DNA of 64,000 bases from NCBI GenBank assembly GCA_019639175.1, contig JAHBSK010000006.1, positions 60,709 through 124,708 on the forward strand, in the 5' to 3' direction. The position numbers and the translations under genes are program-made. The notes under the pieces were generated by a model that had not been told where the DNA came from, searched no databases, and worked only from the letters and a program-made list of their open reading frames with translations. Below are positions 53,006 through 60,817 of this stretch, one piece after another; position 1 is the first letter of the stretch, and every line of letters begins with the position of its first letter. This DNA comes from Acidobacteriota bacterium (GTDB taxonomy: Bacteria; Acidobacteriota; Blastocatellia; Pyrinomonadales; Pyrinomonadaceae).

Positions 53006-53865
53006 AAGAGATCGACCTTAGTTTTTCTCAGGCAGCCGTTGTGATGCCGAGAGAATACAACAGCCTTCGCTTCATCGTGGTAGGTGCGGGTGGAACCGGG
53101 TCTTACGTCGCTCCGGCTATCGCACGACTGATGTATGAACTAAAACAATCCCGGAACAAGCCGGTCGAGATGCTGATCGTCGATCCGGATGTGGTCGAGA
53201 GCGGCAACATACCAAGAAGCAATTTCTGCGCGGCGGAAGTCGGAAGGTTCAAGGCTCAAACACTTGCGGAAAGGATCGCTCTCGGCTGGGGGCTTGAATG
53301 CAGCTATGCTGTTGAGCGATTTGACGCCGGGAAACACCTGGCATCGCTGACGAGCGAGTTCCGCTCGCTGGCTGTAGTCGTCGGGTGCGTCGATAACCAC
53401 CGTGCAAGGCGTGACATTCATGACGCAGTTGAGACGTGCCGAGGATACAGTTCCGATGCACCGAGACTTTGGTGGGTGGACGGCGGTAACGGCAGGTTGT
53501 CGGGACAGGTGCTTCTCGGCTCAAGCACGAAGCGGTCAAGACCGGATAAGTATTTCACCGGAACGAGCCTGTGTCACTCTCTTCCGGCTCCTTCGCTTGT
53601 GCATCCGGACCTTCTTGAAGCAGAGATCATCTCCCGGCCGGTCGATGTTGACGGCCTCTCGTGTCCCGATCGCATCCGTCTTGGCGAACAAAGCCTGAAC
53701 ATAAATCAACGTGTCGCCGTAGAAATGGCACAAATGCTGACCGAGATGTTCCTTACAGGATCGCTAAAACGGTTCGCAACATACTTCGATCTCGAAACCG
53801 GCACAAGCCGGTCGTTCTATTGCACGCCCGAACAGATCGGAGCATCCATCCCAAAGAGGAAATAG
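53002..53865 (+). CDS. PRTRC ThiF/E1-like protein
   Basis: A 287-aa ThiF-family protein with a Rossmann nucleotide-binding loop VVGAGGTGSYVAPAIARL (residues 26-43), the LIVDPDVVESGNIPRSNFCAAEVGRFKA stretch of E1 and MoeB proteins, and VVVGCVDNHRAR at the expected adenylation-loop position. It would adenylate the C-terminus of a ubiquitin-like protein. The usual zinc-binding cysteines of MoeB are not evident. Start ATG 53002 overlaps the JAMM stop; a longer frame overlaps that gene. Four bases separate it from the DUF2958 gene. Confidence 0.88.
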   Translation: MKEIDLSFSQAAVVMPREYNSLRFIVVGAGGTGSYVAPAIARLMYELKQSRNKPVEMLIVDPDVVESGNIPRSNFCAAEVGRFKAQTLAERIALGWGLECSYAVERFDAGKHLASLTSEFRSLAVVVGCVDNHRARRDIHDAVETCRGYSSDAPRLWWVDGGNGRLSGQVLLGSSTKRSRPDKYFTGTSLCHSLPAPSLVHPDLLEAEIISRPVDVDGLSCPDRIRLGEQSLNINQRVAVEMAQMLTEMFLTGSLKRFATYFDLETGTSRSFYCTPEQIGASIPKRK

Positions 53866-53868
53866 TAT

Positions 53869-54168
53869 ATGTCCAGACTTCTCAACGAAGAGCTTAAAAA
53901 GGTCCTTCCAAAACTGCGCGAACAGGAAGGATCGAAGGATCCGTTCGTATATGCGAAGTTCTTTTTCCCCGCGTCCAAATGGACTTGGTTTGTCACCGAA
54001 GGCAATGAGCAGGACAATGACTTCCTTTTCTTCGGTCTTGTGATCGGATTCGAGTCCGAATGGGGCTACTTCACTCTCCGAGAACTCGAAGAAGTCCAGG
54101 TGGCCGGTTTCAGAATCGAACGTGACCTGTTCTTTGAACCGACATCGTTGGGCATGTTACAGATCTAA
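53869..54168 (+). CDS. DUF2958 protein
   Basis: A 99-aa protein with the full DUF2958 pattern: LLNEELKKVLPKLREQEG, then PFVYAKFFFPASKWTWFVTEG, then FLFFGLVIGFESEWGYFTLRELEEV and RDLFFEPTSLGM. The family is common on plasmids and conjugative elements and has no established function. It follows the ThiF gene closely and precedes the XF1762-type gene. Confidence 0.85.
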   Translation: MSRLLNEELKKVLPKLREQEGSKDPFVYAKFFFPASKWTWFVTEGNEQDNDFLFFGLVIGFESEWGYFTLRELEEVQVAGFRIERDLFFEPTSLGMLQI

Positions 54169-54187
54169 TTCTCTTCAACCGGTCTGC

Positions 54188-54646
54188 GTGCTACTAGAGC
54201 TACAACCCATCGACTTTGAAGAAGCCCGCGAATTCATACGACGTAAGCATCGTCATCATAACCCCCCTGTCGGTTGGAAGTTCGGGATTGCGGTCAATGA
54301 CGGTGAAAGGATCGTCGGTGTTGTAACCGTTGGCCGTCCGATCGCGCGGCATTTTGATAATGGATACACGCTCGAAGTGACACGTTGCTGTACTGATGAC
54401 ACGAAATTTGCGCCGTCAAAGCTCTACGCGGCCGCATGGCGGGCGGCAAAGGCGTTGGGTTACAAACGCCTGATCACGTACACGCTCAGGAGCGAACCGG
54501 GAACAAGTCTGATCGCCGCAGGCTGGAAAGTTCTCTACGAGACGAAAGGCGGCAGTTGGAATGTTCCGAGCCGTCCGAGGATCGACAGACATCCGCTTGG
54601 GCAAAAGAAACTCTGGGAAGCCCCTTCGAATTTGGTTTCGATCTGA
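54188..54646 (+). CDS. XF1762-family GNAT-like protein
   Basis: A 152-aa protein of the XF1762 group: FEEAREFIRRKHRHHNPPVGWKFGIAV, GERIVGVVTVGRPIARH, TLEVTRCCTDD, KLYAAAWRAAKALGYKRLITYTL and SLIAAGWKVL. The last parts correspond to the acetyl-CoA-binding core of GNAT folds. Substrate unknown. The start is probably GTG 54188, where the family's VLLELQPIDF opening begins; a longer frame overlaps the DUF2958 gene. Common on mobile elements near anti-restriction-type genes. Confidence 0.85.
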   Translation: MLLELQPIDFEEAREFIRRKHRHHNPPVGWKFGIAVNDGERIVGVVTVGRPIARHFDNGYTLEVTRCCTDDTKFAPSKLYAAAWRAAKALGYKRLITYTLRSEPGTSLIAAGWKVLYETKGGSWNVPSRPRIDRHPLGQKKLWEAPSNLVSI

Positions 54647-54707
54647 TCAGAATTCGATACCTTAGCCCGAAAACAACAAAAACAGGCGGCTGGCGGAAGG
54701 CGTGAAC

Positions 54708-56150
54708 ATGGAAACTCAGCAATACGACGCACCGGTCGGCGATCACACTACAGTTCCTCCTACATCGCTGGCATTGTCAGTCCTACAGAATATATTTGGT
54801 CGAAAGGAAAGTGCCGGGCCGATCGATCAGCCCGAGCCGGTGACTCCCAACATTTCTGAATACCAGGATGTTTCGGAAACGATTGAATGCGGAACACTTA
54901 CTCCCACTCCCCCGTCAAATTCGGATCTCGTTCGTAATGTTCTCGGCCGTCTCAATGAAAGAAAAGAGAGAGCCGCGGTAGAACTTGGGATCCAATCAAG
55001 CGAGGTCGAATCACTTCCGTTCGATCTGTTAACGCTGGAAAGCGAGGGCATTTTCATGAACATCGATTGCCGTGGATTCGGCAGTCTTGTCCGTCAGCTT
55101 CAATGGAGGACCCTCGGCGTGAAACTGCCCGAGGATGCGGCCGTGCGGGTCAGCCCGCCGCGTGCCGGATTGTTACCGGATGTCTATCGAAACAAGCTGA
55201 TGCGGGGAGCCTCTCAGGCCCATAACGCCCTTAACAAATACAGCTTCCGGTTCACTCTCTGCGAGACAGTTTGGGGAACAAGTGATTACAAATGGATACC
55301 CTGGGAAGCTTTTGACCAGTTCGAGCAAGCCTATTACCGGGCTTGTGAAACTCTCGCGAAGGCAAAGGCTGAAGTTCTTGAAAAATACGACGAGATTCTC
55401 GCCGTCCACCAGGACAGCTTCTATAAGCTCGCTCAAGACTCTGCTGATCGCTTCTGGGCAACAGAGGATGACCCGTTCGACAGAGAGGGATTCATCAACG
55501 CAATTGTGGCTCAGGCAATCGGTATGGTCCCGACAAGGGAAATGATCCGTGACGGTCTTGTGATCACGATGAAACCGAAGGTGATCGTTCTCGGTTCGGA
55601 GATGATCGCCGAGCGAAACCTCTCCCGAACTCTTGCCCTTGAAACAGCCAAAGCGGATGCCGAGAGAACTCATCTCGAACTCGAACTTGATGCAAAACGT
55701 CGTGTCGAGCAAATGAAGGTCGAGGATGCCGCCGAGGAAACCAGGCGCGAGCGTGAAGTAAAGGAACGCATTCGCAATATGAAGATCGAAGCAGCCCGCC
55801 GAGAAGCCGAAGAAGCCGTATCTCCGGTAAAGGAAGGCTTTGCCCATATTACCGCAAAGTTGTTCGAAGCGGCGACCGAGATGGCGGAACGAATGAAGGA
55901 TGCAAAGTTCGTCCCCGGTTCTCTGGCGAAACGGGCAAGGCAGATGTGCGAATGGTATCAACTGATGAATTTTACCGACGACACTTCACTTGAAGAAGTA
56001 CTTAACAAACTCGAAAGTGCGGCCGGCCGCGAGGCGAAACAACGCTCACCTGAAGAGATGCGAAACGCCCTTAACGACATTCTTCGGGCGACCACCGTTC
56101 ATACAAGCAAGCTTCTGGACGAGGATCGTCTATCCGCGCTCGAACTCTGA
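54708..56150 (+). CDS. Coiled-coil unknown protein (DUF3150-like pattern)
   Basis: A 480-aa protein. Residues 1-90 are a Pro/Thr-rich acidic head. Residues 100-290 contain the conserved-looking core (GFGSLVRQLQWRTLGVKLPEDAAV, KYSFRFTLCETVWGTSDYKWIPWEAFDQF, HQDSFYKLAQDSADRFWATEDDP), which recalls DUF3150-type proteins of plasmids; this is from memory and uncertain. Residues 300-380 are a long charged coiled coil (AKADAERTHLELELDAKRRVEQMKVED and onward). GGAAGG seven bases before ATG 54708 fixes the start. Role unknown. Confidence 0.65.
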   Translation: METQQYDAPVGDHTTVPPTSLALSVLQNIFGRKESAGPIDQPEPVTPNISEYQDVSETIECGTLTPTPPSNSDLVRNVLGRLNERKERAAVELGIQSSEVESLPFDLLTLESEGIFMNIDCRGFGSLVRQLQWRTLGVKLPEDAAVRVSPPRAGLLPDVYRNKLMRGASQAHNALNKYSFRFTLCETVWGTSDYKWIPWEAFDQFEQAYYRACETLAKAKAEVLEKYDEILAVHQDSFYKLAQDSADRFWATEDDPFDREGFINAIVAQAIGMVPTREMIRDGLVITMKPKVIVLGSEMIAERNLSRTLALETAKADAERTHLELELDAKRRVEQMKVEDAAEETRREREVKERIRNMKIEAARREAEEAVSPVKEGFAHITAKLFEAATEMAERMKDAKFVPGSLAKRARQMCEWYQLMNFTDDTSLEEVLNKLESAAGREAKQRSPEEMRNALNDILRATTVHTSKLLDEDRLSALEL

Positions 56151-56190
56151 TCGGATAACAGTCCAGTCCGGTGATAACAAGGAACCAACG

Positions 56191-56592
56191 ATGAAGAAGA
56201 AATTGGATTTGAGCAGCTATATACCCGTTCATACGCGAATCGCCGAGTTCTATGAAAAATATCCTGACGGCCGCATCGTTACGGAGATCGTTCGGCTGAA
56301 TGAGGACAGCGGTTTTGTGTGTTTCAAGGCCGGTGTATTTCGCAATCTTGATGACGCTGAGCCAAGCGCGACAGGACATGCTTTTGAGATAAAAGCACAG
56401 GGATACATTAATCCGACCTCCTTCATCGAGAACTGTGAGACGAGTGCGGTCGGTCGTGCCTTGGCGAATCTAGGCTTCAAGATCGACAACGGTATTGCTT
56501 CCCTGGAGGAAATGCAGAAAGTTGAACGGATGACAGATACCGTCCCATACAACGGCAGCAACGGCGGGTTTATTAGCCGTTCAGTCTCGTGA
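56191..56592 (+). CDS. Possible phage-type annealing protein (Erf/Rad52-like pattern)
   Basis: A 133-aa protein. YIPVHTRIAEFYEKYPDGRIVTEIV at the start, GHAFEIKAQGYINP in the middle, and NCETSAVGRALANLGFKIDNGIAS near the end. The last stretch, a helix 'ETSAVGRALANLG', is typical of phage single-strand annealing proteins of the Erf/Sak type. The protein is short for that group (usually 170-200 aa), so it may be a minimal or partial version. AAGGAACC upstream supports ATG 56191; an upstream frame runs through the previous gene. Confidence 0.6.
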   Translation: MKKKLDLSSYIPVHTRIAEFYEKYPDGRIVTEIVRLNEDSGFVCFKAGVFRNLDDAEPSATGHAFEIKAQGYINPTSFIENCETSAVGRALANLGFKIDNGIASLEEMQKVERMTDTVPYNGSNGGFISRSVS

Positions 56593-56694
56593 TCGTTCCC
56601 GGCGAGGAAATCATCGAGGAACCGACTTTAGAAAGAGCTTTTGCCGTCAAACCAGCAAAAGACTATCCCGACCGAGTGTTGGAGGTTTAGCCCC

Positions 56695-57129
56695 ATGTCA
56701 TCCCGAATAATCCAAGCGGAGTATCTGCATTACTCCGATCCGGCTATAAACAGCGACAAGGTTTTCAATATCTTTCTCGTCGAGGAGGATAACGAGACCT
56801 ATAGCTGTATCTCGGAATACGGAAGGCGGGGAACCAATCTTGTCCGTGTGTTCGTTTGTTCGAACCAATCGCGTTCGGTCACGGAAAGGGCCTTTAGAAA
56901 AAAGCTTGATGCAAAGCGAAACCATCGCAAAACCCCGTACTGGGACTCACCTTATGGGGCGGAACAAAGTCCCTTCGCGAAAGAAATGTTCTCGCGGCTG
57001 GTATTGATGAGGCATAATTCCAGTCCGAAAGCTGCTGACCCCTCCAAGACACGAAAAGAAGCGGCGGATAGAAGAATGAGAACCCGAGGGATTCTCAATC
57101 AGGGACAGATCGACTCTCTGGAGATCTGA
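56695..57129 (+). CDS. WGR-domain-like protein
   Basis: A 144-aa protein with a WGR-like fold: IQAEYLHYSDPAINSDKVFNIFLVEEDNETYSCISEYGRRGTNLVRVF, then the helix RSVTERAFRKKLDAKRNHRKTPYW. In WGR domains a Trp-Gly-Arg triad lies in a strand; here it reads YGRRGT. The domain occurs in DNA- or polynucleotide-handling proteins. The C-terminal 50 residues are basic. GGAGG at 56681 decides ATG 56695 over an earlier TTG. Confidence 0.75.
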   Translation: MSSRIIQAEYLHYSDPAINSDKVFNIFLVEEDNETYSCISEYGRRGTNLVRVFVCSNQSRSVTERAFRKKLDAKRNHRKTPYWDSPYGAEQSPFAKEMFSRLVLMRHNSSPKAADPSKTRKEAADRRMRTRGILNQGQIDSLEI

Positions 57130-57147
57130 GTTAAAAAAATAACTTTT

Positions 57148-58770
57148 ATGACCGACCAAACATCCGATGCAAAAAGCGTCGAGAGATTCCTTCGCGAACT
57201 CGATGTGCTGATCCGAGCGCGATACCCGCTGATAGCCGTCAATACTTTTGAGGAGGATCGGGTCCGCGAAGCACTTATCGATCTTGTTTTCCGGAACCGA
57301 TATCACAATGACAAGCCGTTGTATTTCTGGAGTCGTTCCACAGGTTTACGAAAAGTATTCGATCCCGAAGAAGGTCTTCTTGAGATCCCCGATGAAGTGC
57401 GGGACACGGACGACCCGGAAAATGCTCTTGGATATATAAGCGAGCAGGAGTCAGGGATATTCCTTCTGTGCGATTACGCTCCCTATATCTCACCGTATGG
57501 TCAGGAAGACCCCCAATTGGTCAGACGGCTCCGCGAGATCTCCTGGAAGCTGAAGTCAAAAAGATCGACGATCCTGTTTGTCGGGCCGAACTTCCCAGAG
57601 CTGAAGACAATTGAAAAAGAGATCACGCAGATCGAGCTGGAACTTCCAAAGGAAAACGAGATCGAGGAATCTATCGAACTTCAGCTTGAAAGCCTTCGAT
57701 CCAGCGGTATCGCTATCGATCTTGAAAAGGAAACGCAGGAAGCGCTTCTTCAATCTCTTTTGGGACTAACAGCAGGAGAGATCAGCAATGTGATCGCAAA
57801 GGCAGTTATCAGCTGCAACGGTCTCAACCGCGAATCGATCAACGTCATTCTCGAAGAAAAGAAGAATGTCATTCGAGGCAGCGGGTCCTTGACCTATGTT
57901 CACCCGGAACCGGCAAGCAATCTTGGCGGTTACAAATCCTTAAGAGCAATTCTTGAACGTGCGGCCTACACATTCAGCCCAAGAGCAAAAGCCAGGCACG
58001 TTGAGCCGTGCAAGGGTATTTTACTGGTGGGTCTGCCCGGTTGCGGTAAAGACCTCTGCAAACGCGTAGCCTCAAGCATTACCAATCGTGCCCTTCTTGA
58101 TCTCGACTTCGGTTCGATAATGGGTGAAGGCGGCGGCGTGATAGGCTCGTCGGCTATGTCAATAAAAAGAGCCTTGTCCATTGCCGGAACGATCAAAGGC
58201 ATCCTGGGGATCAGCGAGTTTGAAAAGGCCGTTTCCGGGATGAAGTCCTCGAACAAGACGGACGGAGGCGAAACTGCGCGAACGATCTCCTATCTTCTCA
58301 ACTGGATGCAGGACAATAAGGACGTGCTGGTGTTCGCGACCGCTAACGATGTGCGAGAACTCGAATCGGAGCAGTTCCGCATAGGCCGCTTTTCTTACAT
58401 AGATTTCGTAGATCTTCCGAACCCCGAGGACCGAACTGAGATCTTTAAAGTTCATCTGAACAAGCGAGAGCTAAACCCGGAACAATTCGATATCGACAAA
58501 CTCGTTGATCGGAGCAAGGACTTCTCGGGAGCCGAGATCGAAGGAGCGGTCAAGAACGGTGTTCTTGAGGCTTTCATTGATGGTGATCGTTCTGCTGAGA
58601 CCAGAGATATTCTGACGGCAATAGAAGGCATTACGCCGACCGCCCAGATGATGAGCGAGAAGATCGAAGAGATCAGAAAATGGGCGCGGAACAATATAAA
58701 AGGAGCGGGCGGCAGAACGAACAACCCGGCCATTGTTGGAAATCGCGGGGATCGGGTTTACGAACTCTGA
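57148..58770 (+). CDS. Ycf46-like AAA protein with altered Walker motifs
   Basis: A 540-aa protein with the Ycf46 arrangement: N-terminal alpha/beta domain (ELDVLIRARYPLIAVNTFEEDRV; SGIFLLCDYAPYI; STILFVGPNF) then an AAA+ domain from about residue 255. Walker A is GLPGCGKD (295-302): the Lys is kept but the next residue is Asp rather than Ser/Thr. Walker B is ILGISEFEKA: Ser356-Glu357 in place of Asp-Glu. An arginine-finger-like FRIGRFSYIDFVDLPNPEDR follows. Both changes hit magnesium and ATP positions, so hydrolysis is doubtful. Next genes are DUF1257 and DUF2997, its known neighbours in cyanobacteria and plastids. Confidence 0.85.
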   Translation: MTDQTSDAKSVERFLRELDVLIRARYPLIAVNTFEEDRVREALIDLVFRNRYHNDKPLYFWSRSTGLRKVFDPEEGLLEIPDEVRDTDDPENALGYISEQESGIFLLCDYAPYISPYGQEDPQLVRRLREISWKLKSKRSTILFVGPNFPELKTIEKEITQIELELPKENEIEESIELQLESLRSSGIAIDLEKETQEALLQSLLGLTAGEISNVIAKAVISCNGLNRESINVILEEKKNVIRGSGSLTYVHPEPASNLGGYKSLRAILERAAYTFSPRAKARHVEPCKGILLVGLPGCGKDLCKRVASSITNRALLDLDFGSIMGEGGGVIGSSAMSIKRALSIAGTIKGILGISEFEKAVSGMKSSNKTDGGETARTISYLLNWMQDNKDVLVFATANDVRELESEQFRIGRFSYIDFVDLPNPEDRTEIFKVHLNKRELNPEQFDIDKLVDRSKDFSGAEIEGAVKNGVLEAFIDGDRSAETRDILTAIEGITPTAQMMSEKIEEIRKWARNNIKGAGGRTNNPAIVGNRGDRVYEL

Positions 58771-58787
58771 AGATAGGAGGACCAAAG

Positions 58788-59186
58788 ATGTCAAAGTATA
58801 TGACATTTGAATCGCAGTCATTTGCGAACAAGGAATTGCTGCTAGAGGCGTTGTCTGAAATAGGCTTTAACACGGTAACTCAGGGTAAAGACATGCCGCT
58901 TGCCGGTTGGGACAAACGAGATGCCCGTACCGCCGATATTATCATTCGGCGGAAGGACACGAAGGCACATAATTTCCTGGCGGATATCGGGTTTCAAAAA
59001 ACATCTTCGGGCTATGTAGCGGTGATAGATGATATGGACCTGAATTATCGTCTTGGACCGGACTTTATTGTGCGGCTTCAAAATAACTACCACGAAGCTG
59101 CTGCACGAAAGATGGCAAAGAAGCTTAACGGAACTCTCGTCAAGAAGCGGATCGGCAAGACTATCAAGATACGAGTCAAATTCTGA
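58788..59186 (+). CDS. DUF1257 (Ycf35-like) protein
   Basis: A 132-aa protein of the DUF1257 family, which includes plastid Ycf35: MSKYMTFESQSFANKELLLEALSEIGF, ADIIIRRKD, HNFLADIGFQKTSSGYVAVIDDMD and a C-terminal helix pair NNYHEAAARKMAKKLNGTLVKKRIGK. The function of the family is not established. AGGAGG seven bases before ATG 58788 fixes the start. It stands directly behind the Ycf46-like gene and ten bases before DUF2997. Confidence 0.9.
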   Translation: MSKYMTFESQSFANKELLLEALSEIGFNTVTQGKDMPLAGWDKRDARTADIIIRRKDTKAHNFLADIGFQKTSSGYVAVIDDMDLNYRLGPDFIVRLQNNYHEAAARKMAKKLNGTLVKKRIGKTIKIRVKF

Positions 59187-59195
59187 GGGAATAAT

Positions 59196-59390
59196 ATGGC
59201 TGAAATTGAATTCACTATCGACACGGAGACGGGTAACTGCGAAACGAAGATCAACGGTATTCAGGGACCGGCGTGCGAGAAAACCGCTTCGCAGCTTAAA
59301 CAGGTTCTCGGAATGCCAACGACCGATCGGAAAACTCACGAGTACAATGTCAGATCGACGACAAAGCGAAGGGTAGGTTCCAATGAATAA
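59196..59390 (+). CDS. DUF2997 protein
   Basis: A 64-aa protein with the DUF2997 pattern: MAEIEFTIDTETGNCETKINGIQGPACEKTASQLKQVLG. The family is small, soluble and of unknown function, found next to DUF1257 in many bacteria. It overlaps the next gene by eight bases, so expression is coupled. Confidence 0.88.
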   Translation: MAEIEFTIDTETGNCETKINGIQGPACEKTASQLKQVLGMPTTDRKTHEYNVRSTTKRRVGSNE

Positions 59391-60054
59391 AGAATTGGTC
59401 TTTGTGTTAGAACCGGATGCCGGACGCGTAACCGTCGAGGTATCGCAGGCATCGAAGGAAACTGTCGATTCTCTTGCTGACGATCTCGGGAATCGTGTAA
59501 ACCTGAACTGTGCAAGGCCAGCCGAAAAGCAAAGATATCTGCCGGTTTTGCAGGCACGATCCACCGAACCGAATCGTCCCCAATCAGAAGCCTTTTCGAT
59601 TTGGCTCTATAGGCTCTACCACAATTCGGTCGTTGACGGTCCAGGTAGGCGAAGTGTCATCCAAACCTCCGGATGTTCTCTCCGCTGTAGAGGCTGTATA
59701 GTACCTAAGACCCACCAGCCCGAGAACGGGGAACTTGTGTCAATCTCATCTATCATTGCCGAAGTCATAGCCCATCGCGACGATCATGACGGAGTAACGA
59801 TCCTTGGCGGAGAGCCTTTCGACCAGCCTGAGTCCGTAGCGGAACTCGTATCAAGATTGAAAAACCACGGCCTTCACATTACAGTCTATACCGGATTTAC
59901 GATCGAGCAGCTAACTCAAAGGCGGCAGCCGAGCATCGATCATATCCTAGCCCACATCGACTTGCTGATCGATGGTCCGTTCATTGCCGAGCTTCGAGAG
60001 GGAGCAGGGGAATATCGCGGCTCGAGAAATCAATATCTGATTGGTAGAACTTGA
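59383..60054 (+). CDS. Single [4Fe-4S]-cluster radical-SAM-type protein
   Basis: A 223-aa protein. After 70 residues of variable sequence the activase-like domain starts WLYRLYHNSVVDGPGRRSVIQTSG. Cys98, Cys102 and Cys105 form CSLRCRGC, the CX3CX2C motif that binds a [4Fe-4S] cluster and S-adenosylmethionine, and VTILGGEPFDQPESVAELVSRLK is the NrdG-type GGEP segment. Such short radical SAM proteins often act as activases. With no ribonucleotide reductase in view, the target is unknown; its place behind Ycf46, DUF1257 and DUF2997 suggests it works with them. Convergent with the dut gene. Confidence 0.85.
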   Translation: MNKELVFVLEPDAGRVTVEVSQASKETVDSLADDLGNRVNLNCARPAEKQRYLPVLQARSTEPNRPQSEAFSIWLYRLYHNSVVDGPGRRSVIQTSGCSLRCRGCIVPKTHQPENGELVSISSIIAEVIAHRDDHDGVTILGGEPFDQPESVAELVSRLKNHGLHITVYTGFTIEQLTQRRQPSIDHILAHIDLLIDGPFIAELREGAGEYRGSRNQYLIGRT

Positions 60055-60085
60055 TTAATAACCGTTCGGGGAAAAGCAGAATCCT

Positions 60086-60511
60086 CTATTTTCCAGTACT
60101 TCCGAATCCCAAAACTCCACGTTGTGTGGCTGGCAATTCTTCAGTCCACAATGGTTCGTTGATTGCCACCTTTTCAATTATCAGTTGCGCGATCCGATCT
60201 CCGGCACTAATTTGAAAGTTCTCCTCACCCAAGTTGATGAGAAGGCATAAAACCTCTCCTCTATAATCGGCATCAATGACCCCGGCCAGCACATCGATAC
60301 CAAATTTTAGCGCCAAACCGGATCGAGGGGCCATTCTTCCGTAAAATCCGACCGGGACGGCAACAGCAAATCCCGTTCGCACCGCTTTCCTGGAACCGGG
60401 TTCGATTACAATATCCTCTACAGAATAAACATCCAATCCGCACGAATCACTGCTTCCTCTAGTGGGTAAATTTGCCTCGGGATGTATCTTCTTAAATAAG
60501 AGTTTTTCCAT
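60086..60511 (-). CDS. dut: dUTP diphosphatase
   Basis: A 141-aa dUTPase converting dUTP to dUMP and pyrophosphate, which keeps uracil out of DNA and supplies dUMP for thymidylate synthesis. All five motifs are readable: DSCGLDVYS, PRSGLALK, GVIDADYRGE (with the catalytic Asp), GDRIAQLII and the P-loop-like RGVLGFGSTGK, where Gly-Gly is Val-Leu. AAAGGAAC seven bases before ATG 60511 decides the start; a TTG further out overlaps the next gene. On a mobile element with a thymidylate-synthase-like gene it probably feeds the same pathway. Confidence 0.92.
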   Translation of the reverse strand: MEKLLFKKIHPEANLPTRGSSDSCGLDVYSVEDIVIEPGSRKAVRTGFAVAVPVGFYGRMAPRSGLALKFGIDVLAGVIDADYRGEVLCLLINLGEENFQISAGDRIAQLIIEKVAINEPLWTEELPATQRGVLGFGSTGK

Positions 60512-60524
60512 TGAAATAGTTCCT

Positions 60525-60785
60525 TTAGAGTTTATCAACAAGCTTTCGGACTGTTTCCGCCTGGCGGTGCATCAGCCCCTTCTCTATCGTCATGGCGTTT
60601 TGGATTAATTCTACAGCACGCTTTTGTTTAGCCGTAATCTCGTGAACGATGTGTTCAAAATCCTTGTTCAGTGGCATATTTAGAGCTGCCGCTTGCAGGT
60701 CATAGGCTTCTACGAGCATCTCAAGCCCCTGCTTGGTGAGACTCAATGCCTCGTTGGCCAAATCCTTGAATGTTTTCTCAGACAT
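60525..60785 (-). CDS. Small helical unknown protein
   Basis: An 86-aa acidic all-helical protein (KDLANEALSLTKQGLEMLVEAYDLQAAALN, then FEHIVHEITAKQKRAVELIQNAMTIE, then HRQAETVRKLVDKL). No family recognised. It lies 13 bases before dut and 32 bases after the MazG-type gene in a tight leftward run, so it probably serves the nucleotide module. Confidence 0.65.
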   Translation of the reverse strand: MSEKTFKDLANEALSLTKQGLEMLVEAYDLQAAALNMPLNKDFEHIVHEITAKQKRAVELIQNAMTIEKGLMHRQAETVRKLVDKL

Positions 60786-60817
60786 ATATCAAGTCCTCTT
60801 AAATAACACCTTTGACG

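Noticed and set aside
55173..55961. 262-codon open frame on the minus strand
   Set aside because: It lies wholly antisense to the coiled-coil gene, which has a ribosome binding site and coherent protein pattern; the antisense product has none.
58842..59564. 240-codon minus-strand frame
   Set aside because: Antisense to DUF1257, DUF2997 and the radical-SAM-type gene, all recognisable families.
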